From NCBI RefSeq assembly GCF_020622355.1, contig NZ_WHVL01000001.1:1054001-1118000 (forward strand): a DNA stretch of 64,000 nt. Direction: 5' to 3'. Of the stretch, positions 48,498 to 58,656 are shown one piece after another. The position numbers were made by a program, and so were the translations under genes. Origin of the DNA: Vreelandella malpeensis (GTDB taxonomy: Bacteria; Pseudomonadota; Gammaproteobacteria; Pseudomonadales; Halomonadaceae). Numbering within the stretch: position 1 is the stretch's first letter; each line of letters opens with the position of its first letter. A model generated the notes under the pieces. That model did not search any database. It had not been told where the DNA came from and saw nothing but the letters and a program-made list of their open reading frames with translations.

Positions 48498-48653
48498 CTG
48501 TCTCGCCTCCGCCGGCCGGCGCTAGCGATTAGCGCCGATCCACTGACAACGAGCATAGCAAAGGTCAAGAACGCTCATATCGTTATAAAACGCGGCGCAA
48601 GCGGCTATTTTCGACGTTTGATATGCGTTTTTCGATAGGTTATTCGGGCGGAG

Positions 48654-48680
48654 TAAAGTTTCAGCATCGTTAGCCGATAC
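48654..48680 (+). promoter_or_regulatory. Sigma-28 (FliA) promoter for flaG
   Basis: TAAAGTTT (48654-48661), 11 bases, GCCGATAC (48673-48680): one mismatch to the consensus. It lies about 90 bases upstream of flaG, in the divergent gap shared with the YcgR/HD-GYP gene. Confidence 0.92.
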
Positions 48681-48771
48681 TCTTGCAAGAGGCCCTGCGG
48701 CATCCGGGCATCGACCATAAGCGTCAATCACGACAGCGTGAAATCGCCTTACCAACAAAGGAACGTGCCAC

Positions 48772-49140
48772 ATGGACTCTTTACCACTGGACAGCAGCCT
48801 CGCACCGGCCACCGCCTCTACATCGCAGCTCTCGCCCCAGCAGGTTCAGACGCTGCGTCAGGAGATCGAGACGCGTGCTACCGCCGTGCCTGCAAGCACC
48901 GAGACCCGCGCCGTCGAACTTTCCCGCGAGGAGCTCGAAGAGCCCATCGAACGCATCAACAACGCGCTGCGCCCGCGCGGGCTCGAGTTCGATGTCAGCG
49001 ACGAGTCGTCGCGCATCATCGCACGGGTGATCGATCGCGAGACCGGGGACGTGATCCGCCAGATTCCCGGCGAGGAAGTGCTGGCCGTGGCCAGGCGCAT
49101 CGAGGAGATGCAGAGCGGCCTCATCTCGATCGAGGCCTGA
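48772..49140 (+). CDS. flaG: FlaG-family flagellar protein
   Basis: A 122-residue protein of the FlaG family: a variable Ser/Thr/Gln-rich N-terminus, then IERINNALRPRGLEFDVSDE and VIRQIPGEEVLAVARRIEEM. FlaG affects filament length in several bacteria. It has its own sigma-28 promoter and faces fliE convergently. Confidence 0.88.
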   Translation: MDSLPLDSSLAPATASTSQLSPQQVQTLRQEIETRATAVPASTETRAVELSREELEEPIERINNALRPRGLEFDVSDESSRIIARVIDRETGDVIRQIPGEEVLAVARRIEEMQSGLISIEA

Positions 49141-49158
49141 AGGCACGGCGCCTGCCGT

Positions 49159-49479
49159 TTACACCTGCATGTTCATAACGTCACGGTAGGCGCTGACCAG
49201 ACGGTTGCGCACCTGCAGCCCCATCTGGAAGGCGACGCTCGCTTTCTGCATGTCGACCATGACGTCGTTGAGCTCGACGTTGGGGGCACCTGACTGAAAG
49301 GCCACCGCCTTGGCACTGGCCCCTTGCTGAAGGGCGTTGATGCGCCGGATGGAAGCCTGGAGCTCGCCGCCGAACCCGCTCTGACCGACCGGGACCTGGT
49401 CGTTTTTCATCGGCGCCGCCGCCTGGGAGGCAAGCCCCTGCATCTGCGCGAGCGCGGACTGAATGGCGGGAGAACTCAT
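49159..49479 (-). CDS. fliE: Basal-body MS ring-rod junction protein FliE
   Basis: A 106-residue protein linking the MS ring to the rod. The C-terminal NVELNDVMVDMQKASVAFQM and LVSAYRDVMNMQV are characteristic. It is divergent from fliF, as in E. coli. The shared gap (49480-49751) holds no gene and probably the class II promoters. Confidence 0.96.
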   Translation of the reverse strand: MSSPAIQSALAQMQGLASQAAAPMKNDQVPVGQSGFGGELQASIRRINALQQGASAKAVAFQSGAPNVELNDVMVDMQKASVAFQMGLQVRNRLVSAYRDVMNMQV

Positions 49480-49751
49480 GTCAATACCTCATTGAAGGGA
49501 GGGGTAAAACAGTACCGCCACCCTACCACCCGGGGCACGCCCCTCATACGAACAAATACGTCCTAAAAGCCGACCTTTTCCGTCGATTATGCTTGACCCG
49601 CCTAAGGATAATGGCGCCCATCACAGTTCCGTATCTGTTCCTCTTTGAATGTCTGCGTTAAGACTTACCGCGATCGACGGATATAGCCTATGCCTTCAAT
49701 GACGATGCGCCTGGGCCGTGGCCAGTTTTGCTTATCCTCCTGGAGGACTTC

Positions 49752-51503
49752 ATGAGCGAGACCGGTGCCACGGCAGGCCGTCAGACCAGCTCGACTCCCC
49801 ATGCGTCCCAGGGCGATTCGGCTCAGAACCTGAAAAGCAGCGCCACCCTCACCCGCCTCAAGGAGCAGATGCGTACCAGCCCCTTGGTGGTCCTGCTCGT
49901 CGCGGGCGCGGCGTGTGTCGCCCTGGTGGCGGCGCTTTTCATGTGGGCGGGCAGTCCCGACTACCGCGTGCTCTACAGCAACCTCAACGAAGCGGACGGT
50001 GGGCGCATCATCGCCGAGCTCGATAGCCGCGCCGTGCCCTATCGCTTCAGCGAGGGCGGCCAGGCTCTGATGGTGCCCGCCGACCAGGTCCATATGCTGC
50101 GCCTGCAACTGGCCGAGCAAGGCCTGCCCCGGGGCGGCAACCTGGGGCTTGAACTGATGGACAACCAGGCCTTCGGCATCAGCCAGTTCGCCGAGCAGGT
50201 CAACTTCCAGCGCGGGCTCGAAGGCGAGCTCGCCCGCTCGATCGAGTCCCTGGGCCCGGTCGAGCGCGTGCGCGTGCACCTCTCCATGGCCAAACCCTCG
50301 GTGTTCATTCGCGACCGCGAGCCCGCCAAGGCCTCCGTGGTGCTCACCCTGCTGCCGGGCCGGGTGCTTGGCGAAGGCCAGGTGAGCGCCATCGTCCACA
50401 TGGTCTCGAGCAGCGTTCCCGAGCTCTCCGCCGAAGACGTCACCGTGGTGGATCAAAGCGGCCGACTGCTCTCCGCCAAGTCTGCCCAGGGCAACGATCT
50501 CGACGGCACCCAGCTTGCCTACATCACCGAAGTGGAGCGCTCCTACCAGCAGCGCATCGAGAACATCCTGGCGCCGATCCTGGGCAGTGCCAACGTGCGC
50601 GCCCAGGTCGCCGCCCAGATCGACTTCTCGCGCCGCGAGCAGACCTCCGAACGCTACGGCCCGAACCAGGCGCCCAACGAGGCGGCGGTGAGAAGCCGTC
50701 AGACGAGCCTCGCCTTCGACGGCGAGGATCCGCTCGCCACGGGCATTCCCGGGGCGCTGAGCAACACGCCTCCGGGGGCTGCGCCCTCGCCCATCGATCA
50801 GCCTGGCGAAGGTGCCGATGGCGAAGAGGCTCCCGACAACGCGCTCACCAACCTGCGCCAGGACGACGTGGTGAACTACGAGGTCGACCGCAGCATCGAG
50901 CACGTCCAGCAGCGCCTGGGCCAGGTACAGCGCCTGACGGCGGCGGTGGTGGTCAACTTCAAGAGCGTGGTCAACGCCGAAGGCGAGACCGAACAGGTCG
51001 CGCTGACGCCGGAGGAACTCGCCCAGCTCGAGCGTCTCGTCCAGCAGGCGATGGGCTTCTCGACGGTACGCGGCGACCAGATCGAAGTGGTCAACACGCC
51101 CTTCGTGCGCACGAGCGAACTCGAGGACGACACCCCCTGGTGGCAACGCCCAGGCATGCTGTCGCTGGCCTCGACCCTGGGCCGCTACCTGATGGTGGGC
51201 CTCGTCGCGCTGCTGCTGTATCTGCTGATCCTGCGTCCGCTGATCAAGCGCTACACCCAGGTGCCGCCAGCCGCCGAGCCGAATGTCGCGGGCAGCACCT
51301 TCCGAGTGAGCGTGGGTGACGACGACGAGGAGATCGAGCAGGCCTCAGGCGCCGAGGAGGACGACACCTATGCCGCGCGTCCCAAACGGCGGCGCAAGAC
51401 CTCGCTGTACGAGAACAACCTGCGCGACCTGCAGGACATGGCCCAGGACGACCCCCGCATGGTCGCGATGATTATCCGCAGCTGGATGAATGCCAATGAC
51501 TAG
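49752..51503 (+). CDS. fliF: Flagellar MS-ring protein FliF
   Basis: A 583-residue ring protein with membrane helices near residues 45-67 and 475-498 and a large periplasmic part between them (YRVLYSNLNEADGGRIIAEL near the start). The FliG-binding C-terminal tail ends MIIRSWMNAND. I chose ATG 49752 with GGAGG upstream; the frame is open eight codons further. fliG overlaps its 3' end. Confidence 0.97.
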   Translation: MSETGATAGRQTSSTPHASQGDSAQNLKSSATLTRLKEQMRTSPLVVLLVAGAACVALVAALFMWAGSPDYRVLYSNLNEADGGRIIAELDSRAVPYRFSEGGQALMVPADQVHMLRLQLAEQGLPRGGNLGLELMDNQAFGISQFAEQVNFQRGLEGELARSIESLGPVERVRVHLSMAKPSVFIRDREPAKASVVLTLLPGRVLGEGQVSAIVHMVSSSVPELSAEDVTVVDQSGRLLSAKSAQGNDLDGTQLAYITEVERSYQQRIENILAPILGSANVRAQVAAQIDFSRREQTSERYGPNQAPNEAAVRSRQTSLAFDGEDPLATGIPGALSNTPPGAAPSPIDQPGEGADGEEAPDNALTNLRQDDVVNYEVDRSIEHVQQRLGQVQRLTAAVVVNFKSVVNAEGETEQVALTPEELAQLERLVQQAMGFSTVRGDQIEVVNTPFVRTSELEDDTPWWQRPGMLSLASTLGRYLMVGLVALLLYLLILRPLIKRYTQVPPAAEPNVAGSTFRVSVGDDDEEIEQASGAEEDDTYAARPKRRRKTSLYENNLRDLQDMAQDDPRMVAMIIRSWMNAND

Positions 51504-52503
51504 CGCCATCGACCAGATGAGCGGCGCCCGCAAGAGCGCCATCCTTCTGCTGACGCTCGACGAGGACAGCGCCGCCGAGGTGTTCAAGTATCTGAACGCC
51601 AGCGAGGTGCAGGCCATCAGCATGGAGATGGCCCAGCTCAACCAGATTTCCCACGAGGACATGAAGGCGGTGCTCGAAGCCTTCCATCGCGAGACCGACG
51701 AGTTCGTGGCGCTCAACCTGAACTCGAGCGACCATATTCGTTCGGTCCTGACCAAGGCGCTGGGCAGCGAGCGCGCCTCGAGCCTGATCGAGGACATTCT
51801 CGAGAGCACCGGCAACAACTCCGGCATCGATGCGCTGAATCTGATGGAAGCGTCGATGGTGTCCGAGCTGATCCGCGACGAGCATCCGCAGATCATTGCC
51901 ACCATCCTGATCCATCTCGAGCGCAACCAGGCTGCCGACATCCTCGAACTGTTCGAGGAGAAGCTGCGCAACGACGTGGTGCTGCGCATCGCCACCTTCA
52001 GCGGCGTCCAGCCCGCCGCACTTCAGGAACTGACCGAAGTGCTCACCGGCATGCTCGACGGCCAGAACCTCAAGCGCAGCAAGATGGGCGGCGTGAGGAC
52101 CGCTGCCGAGATCCTCAATCTGATGAACTCCTCCCTGGAGGAGGTGGCGATCGAGACCGTGCGCGCCCACAACGAGGATCTCGCCCAGAAGATCATCGAT
52201 GAGATGTTCCTGTTCGAGAACCTGCTCGACCTGGACAACCGCGCCGTACAGCTGGTGCTTCAGGAGGTCGAGACCAACTCGCTGGTCATCGCCCTCAAGG
52301 GCGCCCAGGAGGCGCTGGTCGAGAAGTTTTTGCGCAACATGTCCCAGCGTGCCGCCGACCTGGTGCGCGAGGACATGGAGGCCCGTGGCCCGATCCGCGT
52401 CTCCCAGGTGGAGACCGAGCAGAAGGCCATCCTTCAGGTGGTACGCCGTCTGGCCGACTCCGGCGAGATAGTCCTGGCCGGCGGGGACGACGAGTATGTC
52501 TGA
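51490..52503 (+). CDS. fliG: Flagellar motor switch protein FliG
   Basis: A 337-residue C-ring protein that contacts the stator. EHPQIIATILIHLERNQAAD and the C-terminal torque helix with charged residues (EKFLRNMSQRAADLVREDME) are visible. The start could be ATG 51490 or 51496, both overlapping the end of fliF; neither has a clear ribosome-binding site, suggesting coupling. Confidence 0.97.
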   Translation: MPMTSAIDQMSGARKSAILLLTLDEDSAAEVFKYLNASEVQAISMEMAQLNQISHEDMKAVLEAFHRETDEFVALNLNSSDHIRSVLTKALGSERASSLIEDILESTGNNSGIDALNLMEASMVSELIRDEHPQIIATILIHLERNQAADILELFEEKLRNDVVLRIATFSGVQPAALQELTEVLTGMLDGQNLKRSKMGGVRTAAEILNLMNSSLEEVAIETVRAHNEDLAQKIIDEMFLFENLLDLDNRAVQLVLQEVETNSLVIALKGAQEALVEKFLRNMSQRAADLVREDMEARGPIRVSQVETEQKAILQVVRRLADSGEIVLAGGDDEYV

Positions 52504-53257
52504 CGCCCGCCCGAGCGAGTACGACCGCCACGGCCAGTGGCGACGCTGGCAGATGGACGAGCTCGGCGACGACGCGTTTCGCGCCGATACCCAGGCAATG
52601 AACGCGCATCAGCGCAAGGTGGTCGCCGCCGCCAAGGCCGCCGAGCAGGCGCGTCAGCGCGAGCAGCAGCAGCGCGAGGCCATCGTAGAGCGCGCTCGCC
52701 AGGAGGCCGAGCAGGCGGGCTTCGACAAGGGCCGCGAAGAGGGCCACACGCAGGGGTACGAGCAAGGTCTGAAAGAGGGTCGCAGTGAAGCATTGAGCAC
52801 CCTGGACGACCAGGTCCGCCAGGCCGTCGCGCCGGTAGAGGCGTTGGCCCGTCAGTTCGCCGAGGCGCTCGAGCGCGTCGACGACACCATCGCCGACGAT
52901 CTGGTGGAACTCGCCATGATGGTCGGGCGTCAGCTGGCGCTGGATACCCTGGCCGAGCGCCCGGAGCGTATCCTCGAGCTGGTGCGCGAGCTGCTGCATA
53001 CCGAACCGCCGCTGGTGGGCCAGCAGCGGCTCTGGCTCAACCCCGAGGATCACGCCCTGGTGCAGGAGCACCTGGGCGCGGAGCTTGGCGCGGCCAACTG
53101 GGCACTGCAGCCCGACGATCAGCTCGCCCGCGGCGGCTGCCGGGTGACCAGTGCCCAAGGCGAACTCGATGCCACTTTCGAGAGCCGCTGGCAGGCGGTG
53201 GCCGCCCAGATGCGCCGGCGCCACAAGCCGACCGACACCGGGCAGGACGAGGCATGA
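52496..53257 (+). CDS. fliH: Flagellar export ATPase regulator FliH
   Basis: A 253-residue regulator of FliI. A charged helical segment ([20 protein letters not shown]) with Gly-rich repeats ([20 protein letters not shown]) leads into the conserved C-terminal FliI-binding domain. It overlaps fliG by 8 bases and fliI by 4. Confidence 0.95.
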   Translation: MSDARPSEYDRHGQWRRWQMDELGDDAFRADTQAMNAHQRKVVAAAKAAEQARQREQQQREAIVERARQEAEQAGFDKGREEGHTQGYEQGLKEGRSEALSTLDDQVRQAVAPVEALARQFAEALERVDDTIADDLVELAMMVGRQLALDTLAERPERILELVRELLHTEPPLVGQQRLWLNPEDHALVQEHLGAELGAANWALQPDDQLARGGCRVTSAQGELDATFESRWQAVAAQMRRRHKPTDTGQDEA

Positions 53258-54639
53258 CCACCGCCACCGCCCACACCCAGCGCTGGCGCAAGGCGCTCAT
53301 GCGCACCACGCGCCGGGTAAGCCTGCTGCCCAACTACCGGCGCAGCGGGCGCGTGGTGCGCGCCACCGGCATGGTGATCGAGGTCGTGGGCCTTCAGGTC
53401 GCCGTGGGCAGCGCCTGTCGCATCGAGCTGCCCGGCGCCGATGGGCGCCTCGGCGAGAGCGCGCATCACGCCGAGGCGGAAGTGGTGGGCTTCTCCGGCG
53501 ACAAGCTGTTTCTGATGCCGCTCGAAGAGATCTCCGGTCTGATGCCTGGCGCGCGCGTCTCGCCGCTGGTGGACGGCGCCGGCCACAGCGCGCGGCGCTT
53601 TCCCGTCGGCGAGGAGCTCCTGGGTCGGGTACTCGACGGCAACGGCAACCCGTTGGACGACCGTGAAGGCATCGACGAAGTGCCGCGCGCCACGCTGCAC
53701 ACCGCGCCGCTCAATCCGCTGTCCCGCGCCCCGATCGACACCCCGATCGATGTCGGTATCCGGGCGATCAACGCGCTGTTGAGCGTCGGCAAGGGCCAGC
53801 GCATGGGCCTGTTCGCCGGCTCCGGCGTGGGCAAGTCGGTGCTTCTGGGCATGATGGCACGCTACACCCAGGCGGACGTCATCGTGGTCGGCCTGATCGG
53901 CGAGCGCGGTCGCGAGGTGCAGGACTTCATCGACAACATTCTCGGCCCGGAGGGGCGGCGGCGCTCGGTGGTGGTCGCGGCGCCAGCGGATACCTCGCCG
54001 CTGCAGCGCCTGCAGGGCGCGGCCTACGCCACGCGCCTGGCCGAAGGCTTTCGCGACAGCGGGCGCAACGTGCTGCTGATCATGGATTCGCTGACCCGCT
54101 ACGCCATGGCCCAACGCGAGATCGCACTCGCCATCGGCGAGCCGCCGGCGACCAAGGGCTACCCGCCGTCGGTGTTCGCCAAGCTCCCGGGGCTGGTCGA
54201 GCGCGCCGGTAACGCCGAGCGCGGCGGCGGCTCGATCACGGCGTTCTACACCGTGCTCACCGAAGGCGACGACCAGCAGGACCCGATCGCCGACTCCGCC
54301 CGGGCGATCCTGGATGGCCATATAGTGCTCTCGCGCAGTCTCGCGGAGGCGGGCCACTACCCGGCCATCGACATCGAAGCCTCGATCAGCCGGGCGATGA
54401 ACGCGGTGGCGACCGACGAGCAGATCAATCGGGCGCGCACCTTCAAGCAGCTCTTTTCGCGCTACCAGCGCAACCGCGACCTTATCAGCGTGGGCGCCTA
54501 CAGCCCGGGCCATGACCCGAGGCTCGACGAGGCGGTGAATCTCTTTCCGGAGCTCGAGCGATTCCTTCAACAGCGCATCGACGAGCGCGCGACGCTCGAG
54601 GCGTCACGACAGGCACTAGCGAACGTGGTGGGAGGCTAA
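53254..54639 (+). CDS. fliI: Flagellar export ATPase FliI
   Basis: A 461-residue ATPase related to F1-beta. Walker A is AGSGVGKS (188-195), Walker B is in [13 protein letters not shown]. The C-terminal [19 protein letters not shown] is typical of type III ATPases. It energises substrate unfolding at the export gate. Confidence 0.98.
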   Translation: MTTATAHTQRWRKALMRTTRRVSLLPNYRRSGRVVRATGMVIEVVGLQVAVGSACRIELPGADGRLGESAHHAEAEVVGFSGDKLFLMPLEEISGLMPGARVSPLVDGAGHSARRFPVGEELLGRVLDGNGNPLDDREGIDEVPRATLHTAPLNPLSRAPIDTPIDVGIRAINALLSVGKGQRMGLFAGSGVGKSVLLGMMARYTQADVIVVGLIGERGREVQDFIDNILGPEGRRRSVVVAAPADTSPLQRLQGAAYATRLAEGFRDSGRNVLLIMDSLTRYAMAQREIALAIGEPPATKGYPPSVFAKLPGLVERAGNAERGGGSITAFYTVLTEGDDQQDPIADSARAILDGHIVLSRSLAEAGHYPAIDIEASISRAMNAVATDEQINRARTFKQLFSRYQRNRDLISVGAYSPGHDPRLDEAVNLFPELERFLQQRIDERATLEASRQALANVVGG

Positions 54640-55092
54640 ATGCGTCATTCACAGCTCGATATACTGACCGACCTTGCCCGGGATGCCCGCGACCAGGCCG
54701 GAAAGCTTCTGGCCGAGGAGCGCCAGAGCCAGCAGCAGACCCAGACCCAGCTCGACTCGCTCAGCCGCTACCGCGCCGAGTATGCCGAGCGGCTGCAAAA
54801 GGCGATGCGCGAAGGGATCGACCCGGCGACCATGTTCAACTACCAGCAATTTCTGGCCTCGCTCGACGCCGCACTCAGCCGCGCGCGCCAGGCGCTGACC
54901 GCACAGCAAAAGCGCGTCCAGCAGAGCCAGCAGCACTGGCAGCAGGAGCAACGCAAGCTCTCCTCGTTCGACACGCTCACCTCGCGCCGGCTGCTCGAGG
55001 AGCATCGCCGCCAGGAGCGCGCCGATCAGAAAGCCAACGACGAGTTCGTGACCGGCCAGAGCGCTCGCCGCTCGCCGGATCGACCGCAGTAA
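54640..55092 (+). CDS. fliJ: Flagellar export chaperone FliJ
   Basis: A 150-residue coiled-coil protein starting directly after the fliI stop. The antiparallel helices (QQQTQTQLDSLSRYRAEYAE; SRRLLEEHRRQERADQKAND) match FliJ, the rotor-stalk-like part of the export ATPase. Confidence 0.92.
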   Translation: MRHSQLDILTDLARDARDQAGKLLAEERQSQQQTQTQLDSLSRYRAEYAERLQKAMREGIDPATMFNYQQFLASLDAALSRARQALTAQQKRVQQSQQHWQQEQRKLSSFDTLTSRRLLEEHRRQERADQKANDEFVTGQSARRSPDRPQ

Positions 55093-55107
55093 CAAAAGGC
55101 CATCGCC

Positions 55108-56454
55108 ATGAATGTATCGCTTCTGCTGTCCGCCTCGTCGAGCCTGTCCGGCCCGCGCGCCGCGCAGACCGACGCAGGCGCCACACCGAGCGCTCCGAAA
55201 GGCTTTCAATCCGCGCTGCGCCAGGCCTTCGACCTTCGCGGTGACGCGCCCAGCGAGTCAGCAGCCCCCGACTCGGAATCGCTCGACGCATTTCGCGATG
55301 CCCTGGCGGCGCTGGAGGTCGATGTCGAGGCTCTCGATGACGCCTCGCTCGAGGCACTCTATCACGCCACCGAAGAAGCGCTGAGCGCTGCTGCCGAAGG
55401 TAAGCCGATGGCCGAGGCCTTCGGCGATCTGCTGGCGGCGTTCGGTGGATTGGGGTCCAGCGCCCAGCCGCTCGCTTCGCGCGACCTCGTTTCCACGCTG
55501 CCGAGCACTCGGACCCAAGGCACTATCTTGGCAGAGACCATCGCGACAGATACCGACACGACCGATGCCGGCGCGCTCGGCCCACTTGGCTCATCGAAGG
55601 CTACGCCTCTCGACGAAGTCACTTCGCGCCTGGCGCTGATGGCGAGCTTCAACGCCCCCTCGAGCAGTCCCGCGTCCGGTGAGGCAGAGGCGGCACTGAA
55701 GGAGACCACGACCAGGATACTCGCTGCCCTGGCCGCACTGCGCGGCGAGCCGGCGCGGGATATGCCGACCCAGGGCCTGCCTTCGACCGGCGAGGTGCGT
55801 ACGCTCCAGACCGCCCCCGCCGCCTTCAGTCAGCCACCGCTGACGCTCTACGGTCTTGCTCAAACAGCGGTCCTTGCGACCGGTGGGGAATCGATGCCGG
55901 TCGCACCGATACCCGGCGCCAGCGAGATGGCGCCTCTCGCCCAGGGCATGGGGCAGGTACTGCCGAGCGGCGCCGAGGCGCCGATGCCGGGCAGCGCGCA
56001 GGCTACGCCTGCGGCGGCACCCGCGACCGCCATCGCCACGCCGGTCACCCACCCGGGCTTTGCCGAGAAGCTTGGCCAGCAGCTGATTCAGCTCACCCAG
56101 CGCGGCGGCGAGCAGCACGTCAAGATCGAGCTTCACCCCGCCGAGCTTGGTCCGCTGTCGATCTCCCTGAAGATGGGCGAGCACGGCACCCAGGCGCAGT
56201 TCTTCTCGGCGCATGCCCAGGTTCGCCAGGCCATCGAGCAGGCCATTCCCCAGCTGCGTGAGGCGCTCGCCGAGCAGGGCATCGCGTTGGGCGACACCTC
56301 GGTCGGCCAGCAGAACACCTCCGATCGGGAGGCGTTTGCCCAGACGGGCGGCTCGGCTCAAGGCGGGGCAAGCTCGGCCGATGATGATGTAGAAGGAGTG
56401 GCCCCGACCCCGGCAAGCGTCGTGCTTGACGGGCGGGTCGATCTGTACGCTTGA
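55108..56454 (+). CDS. fliK: Flagellar hook-length control protein FliK
   Basis: A 448-residue secreted ruler. A long Ala/Pro/Thr-rich variable region precedes the conserved C-terminal domain: EQHVKIELHPAELGPLSISL and FFSAHAQVRQAIEQAIPQLR (near residues 335-380), which contacts FlhB to switch export specificity. A hairpin directly follows the stop. Confidence 0.93.
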   Translation: MNVSLLLSASSSLSGPRAAQTDAGATPSAPKGFQSALRQAFDLRGDAPSESAAPDSESLDAFRDALAALEVDVEALDDASLEALYHATEEALSAAAEGKPMAEAFGDLLAAFGGLGSSAQPLASRDLVSTLPSTRTQGTILAETIATDTDTTDAGALGPLGSSKATPLDEVTSRLALMASFNAPSSSPASGEAEAALKETTTRILAALAALRGEPARDMPTQGLPSTGEVRTLQTAPAAFSQPPLTLYGLAQTAVLATGGESMPVAPIPGASEMAPLAQGMGQVLPSGAEAPMPGSAQATPAAAPATAIATPVTHPGFAEKLGQQLIQLTQRGGEQHVKIELHPAELGPLSISLKMGEHGTQAQFFSAHAQVRQAIEQAIPQLREALAEQGIALGDTSVGQQNTSDREAFAQTGGSAQGGASSADDDVEGVAPTPASVVLDGRVDLYA

Positions 56455-56471
56455 AGCCCGTCACGGGCTTC
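56453..56471 (+). terminator. Hairpin after fliK
   Basis: An 8-bp stem (GAAGCCCG / CGGGCTTC) with loop TCA overlaps the fliK stop and is followed by TTC. It separates fliFGHIJK from fliLMNOPQR. Confidence 0.55.
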
Positions 56472-56557
56472 TTCACACTCGCCGCCCGCCGCGGCTAAAC
56501 CGAAAGATAGGCGCTCCCAAGGAGCCTGTTCATTTCTTCAGCGGCTGGCGTATTAGG

Positions 56558-56563
56558 CATAAT
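56558..56563 (+). promoter_or_regulatory. Candidate -10 element for the fliL operon
   Basis: CATAAT lies about 40 bases before fliL. The hexamer 18 bases upstream is TTCTTC, a poor -35, as expected for an FlhDC-dependent class II promoter. Confidence 0.3.
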
Positions 56564-56603
56564 GCATGGCATTCGTCATGCGCAAGGATCATGGGATTAG
56601 TCA

Positions 56604-57077
56604 ATGGCAGAAGCAAGCAGTGGATCCAGGAAACTGCTCTGGATAATGATCGTGCTGGTCGTGCTCTCGTCGCTGGGCGCGGCCGCGGCGATCTACATGG
56701 TGCTGGGCCATGGCAACGGGGGCGAGGCCGGACAGACCCAGGTGGCCGCCAAGCCGGAGCCGCCCGTGTTCGCGCGCATCGAGCCCTTCACGGTCAACCT
56801 GTCGGATGACCGCTACGGTTCGCGCCTGCTCTACACCGGCATCACGCTGCGGGTCGGCGACGAGCAGAGCAAGAAGATCATCGAGGAGCACATGCCCCAG
56901 GTGCGCAGTCGCCTGCTGATCCTTCTATCCGGCAAGCAGGCGAGCGAGCTCACCTCCGTCGAAGGCAAGGAGGCGCTCGCCCAGGCGATCATCGGCCGGC
57001 TGAACGTGCCGCTCGTCGAGAACCAGCCGCCGCTCGATCTTCAGGAAGTGCTGTTCACCGATTTCATCGTGCAATAA
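56604..57077 (+). CDS. fliL: Flagellar stator-associated protein FliL
   Basis: A 157-residue protein with one N-terminal membrane helix (about residues 11-33) and a periplasmic domain with ARIEPFTVNLSDDRYGSRLL and the C-terminal LDLQEVLFTDFIVQ. FliL surrounds and stabilises stators. First gene of fliLMNOPQR. Confidence 0.95.
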   Translation: MAEASSGSRKLLWIMIVLVVLSSLGAAAAIYMVLGHGNGGEAGQTQVAAKPEPPVFARIEPFTVNLSDDRYGSRLLYTGITLRVGDEQSKKIIEEHMPQVRSRLLILLSGKQASELTSVEGKEALAQAIIGRLNVPLVENQPPLDLQEVLFTDFIVQ

Positions 57078-57098
57078 CCTCGGGCGCGGGAGCCGTTC

Positions 57099-58160
57099 AT
57101 GTCACAGGACGATCTACTGTCCCAGGAAGAAATCGATGCCCTGTTGAAAGGGGTGAGTGGAGACGACGAGCCCGCCGGGGGCTCGTCGCCTGCCGCGAAG
57201 GACGAGCAGCGCATTCGTCCCTACGATCCGGCCACCCAGCATCGGGTGATCCGCGAGCGCCTGCATGCGCTGGATTTCATCAACGAGCGCTTCGCGCGCT
57301 ATTTTCGCAACGGCCTGTTCAACCTGATTCGGCGCAGTGCCGACATCACGGTGGAGTCGGTGCGCTACCAGAGCTTCAGCGAGTTCTCGCGCAACACGCC
57401 GGTGCCCACCAACCTGAACATCGTATCGATGAAGCCGCTGCGCGGCTCGGCCCTGGTGGTGTTTCCGCCGAACCTGGTGTTCATGGTGGTGGACAACTTG
57501 TTCGGCGGCGACGGTCGCTTCGTCACCAAGTCCGATGGGCGCGAATTCACCAATACCGAGCAGCGCATCATCCAGCGCCTGCTCAATCTGGCGATCGATG
57601 CCTACCAGGAAGCCTGGAAGGTGGTCTATCCGCTGGAGGTGAGCTACCTGCGCTCAGAGGTGCAGTCGAAGTTTGCCAACATCACGAGTTCTCCCAACGA
57701 GATCGTGGTGAACACCAAGTTCAACATCGAGGTGGGCAATCTTTCCAGCGGTTTCCAGATCTGCATGCCCTACGCCATGATCGAGCCGCTGCGCGACCTT
57801 CTGGCCAACCCGATCAACGATAGTAACCACGACCACGACGGCACCTGGTCGCGGCGCATGGCCGGCGAGATCCGCCAGTCCGAGGTGGAGCTGATCGCCG
57901 AGTTCGCCCGGATTCCCAGCCGCATCGCCCAGGTGATGGGCCTCAAGAAGGGAGATGTCCTGCCCATGGAGATCCCCGGCACCGTGACGGCCAGCGTCGA
58001 CGGCGTGCCCGTCATGGAGTGCGAGTACGGCAGCCAGCGCCAGAACCGCGCGCTGCGCGTGCTGCGCCTGATCGATCACGGCGCCATGAACAACGCGTCC
58101 TCGAAGGACTTCATCAAGGGGTCGACGCGACGCCAAGCCAAGGAACCAACCCATGACTGA
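57099..58160 (+). CDS. fliM: Flagellar motor switch protein FliM
   Basis: A 353-residue C-ring protein. The N-terminal LLSQEEIDALLKG binds CheY-P; the middle domain has FINERFARYFRNGLFNLIRR; the C-terminal SPOA domain contains DVLPMEIPGTVTASVDGVPV. It overlaps fliN by 8 bases. Confidence 0.98.
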   Translation: MSQDDLLSQEEIDALLKGVSGDDEPAGGSSPAAKDEQRIRPYDPATQHRVIRERLHALDFINERFARYFRNGLFNLIRRSADITVESVRYQSFSEFSRNTPVPTNLNIVSMKPLRGSALVVFPPNLVFMVVDNLFGGDGRFVTKSDGREFTNTEQRIIQRLLNLAIDAYQEAWKVVYPLEVSYLRSEVQSKFANITSSPNEIVVNTKFNIEVGNLSSGFQICMPYAMIEPLRDLLANPINDSNHDHDGTWSRRMAGEIRQSEVELIAEFARIPSRIAQVMGLKKGDVLPMEIPGTVTASVDGVPVMECEYGSQRQNRALRVLRLIDHGAMNNASSKDFIKGSTRRQAKEPTHD

Positions 58161-58656
58161 TCCCAACAAACCCGATCAGCCCATTTCCGACGACGATTGG
58201 GCCAGCGCCATGTCGGAACAGGCCCCCGAGGGCGATGCCGCTGAAGAGGACCCCTGGGCGGCGGCGATGGCCGAGCAGGAAGCCGCCGAGCAAGCGGAGG
58301 ACGATCCGACCCCGGAACCCGAACCGCCCGTCGCCAAGGCAGCGAGCGAGGAGCTGTTTCGTCCGCTGAGCGGCGAAAGCGGTGCCACGGCGGCGCGCGA
58401 TCTCGAAATGATCATGGATATCCCGGTCAAGCTCACCGTCGAGCTCGGGCGTACCAAGCTGACCATCAAGCAGTTGCTGGAGCTGGCCCAGGGCTCGGTG
58501 ATCGAGCTCGAGGGTCTGGCCGGCGAGCCGATGGATATCCTGATCAACGGCTATTTGATCGCCCAGGGCGAGGTGGTCGTGGTGGAGGACAAGTACGGCA
58601 TCCGCATCACCGAGATCATCACCCCCTCCGAGCGCATCCACAAGCTCAACCGATGA
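58153..58656 (+). CDS. fliN: Flagellar motor switch protein FliN
   Basis: A 167-residue C-ring protein. An acidic Glu/Ala/Pro-rich N-terminal half is followed by the SPOA domain: [20 protein letters not shown] and [11 protein letters not shown]. fliO overlaps downstream by 4 bases. Confidence 0.97.
   Translation: MTDPNKPDQPISDDDWASAMSEQAPEGDAAEEDPWAAAMAEQEAAEQAEDDPTPEPEPPVAKAASEELFRPLSGESGATAARDLEMIMDIPVKLTVELGRTKLTIKQLLELAQGSVIELEGLAGEPMDILINGYLIAQGEVVVVEDKYGIRITEIITPSERIHKLNR

Noticed and set aside
49480-49751. Promoters for fliE and fliF in the divergent gap
   Set aside because: GATAAT- and CATAAT-like hexamers occur, but none has a convincing -35, and I could not define FlhDC boxes by eye.
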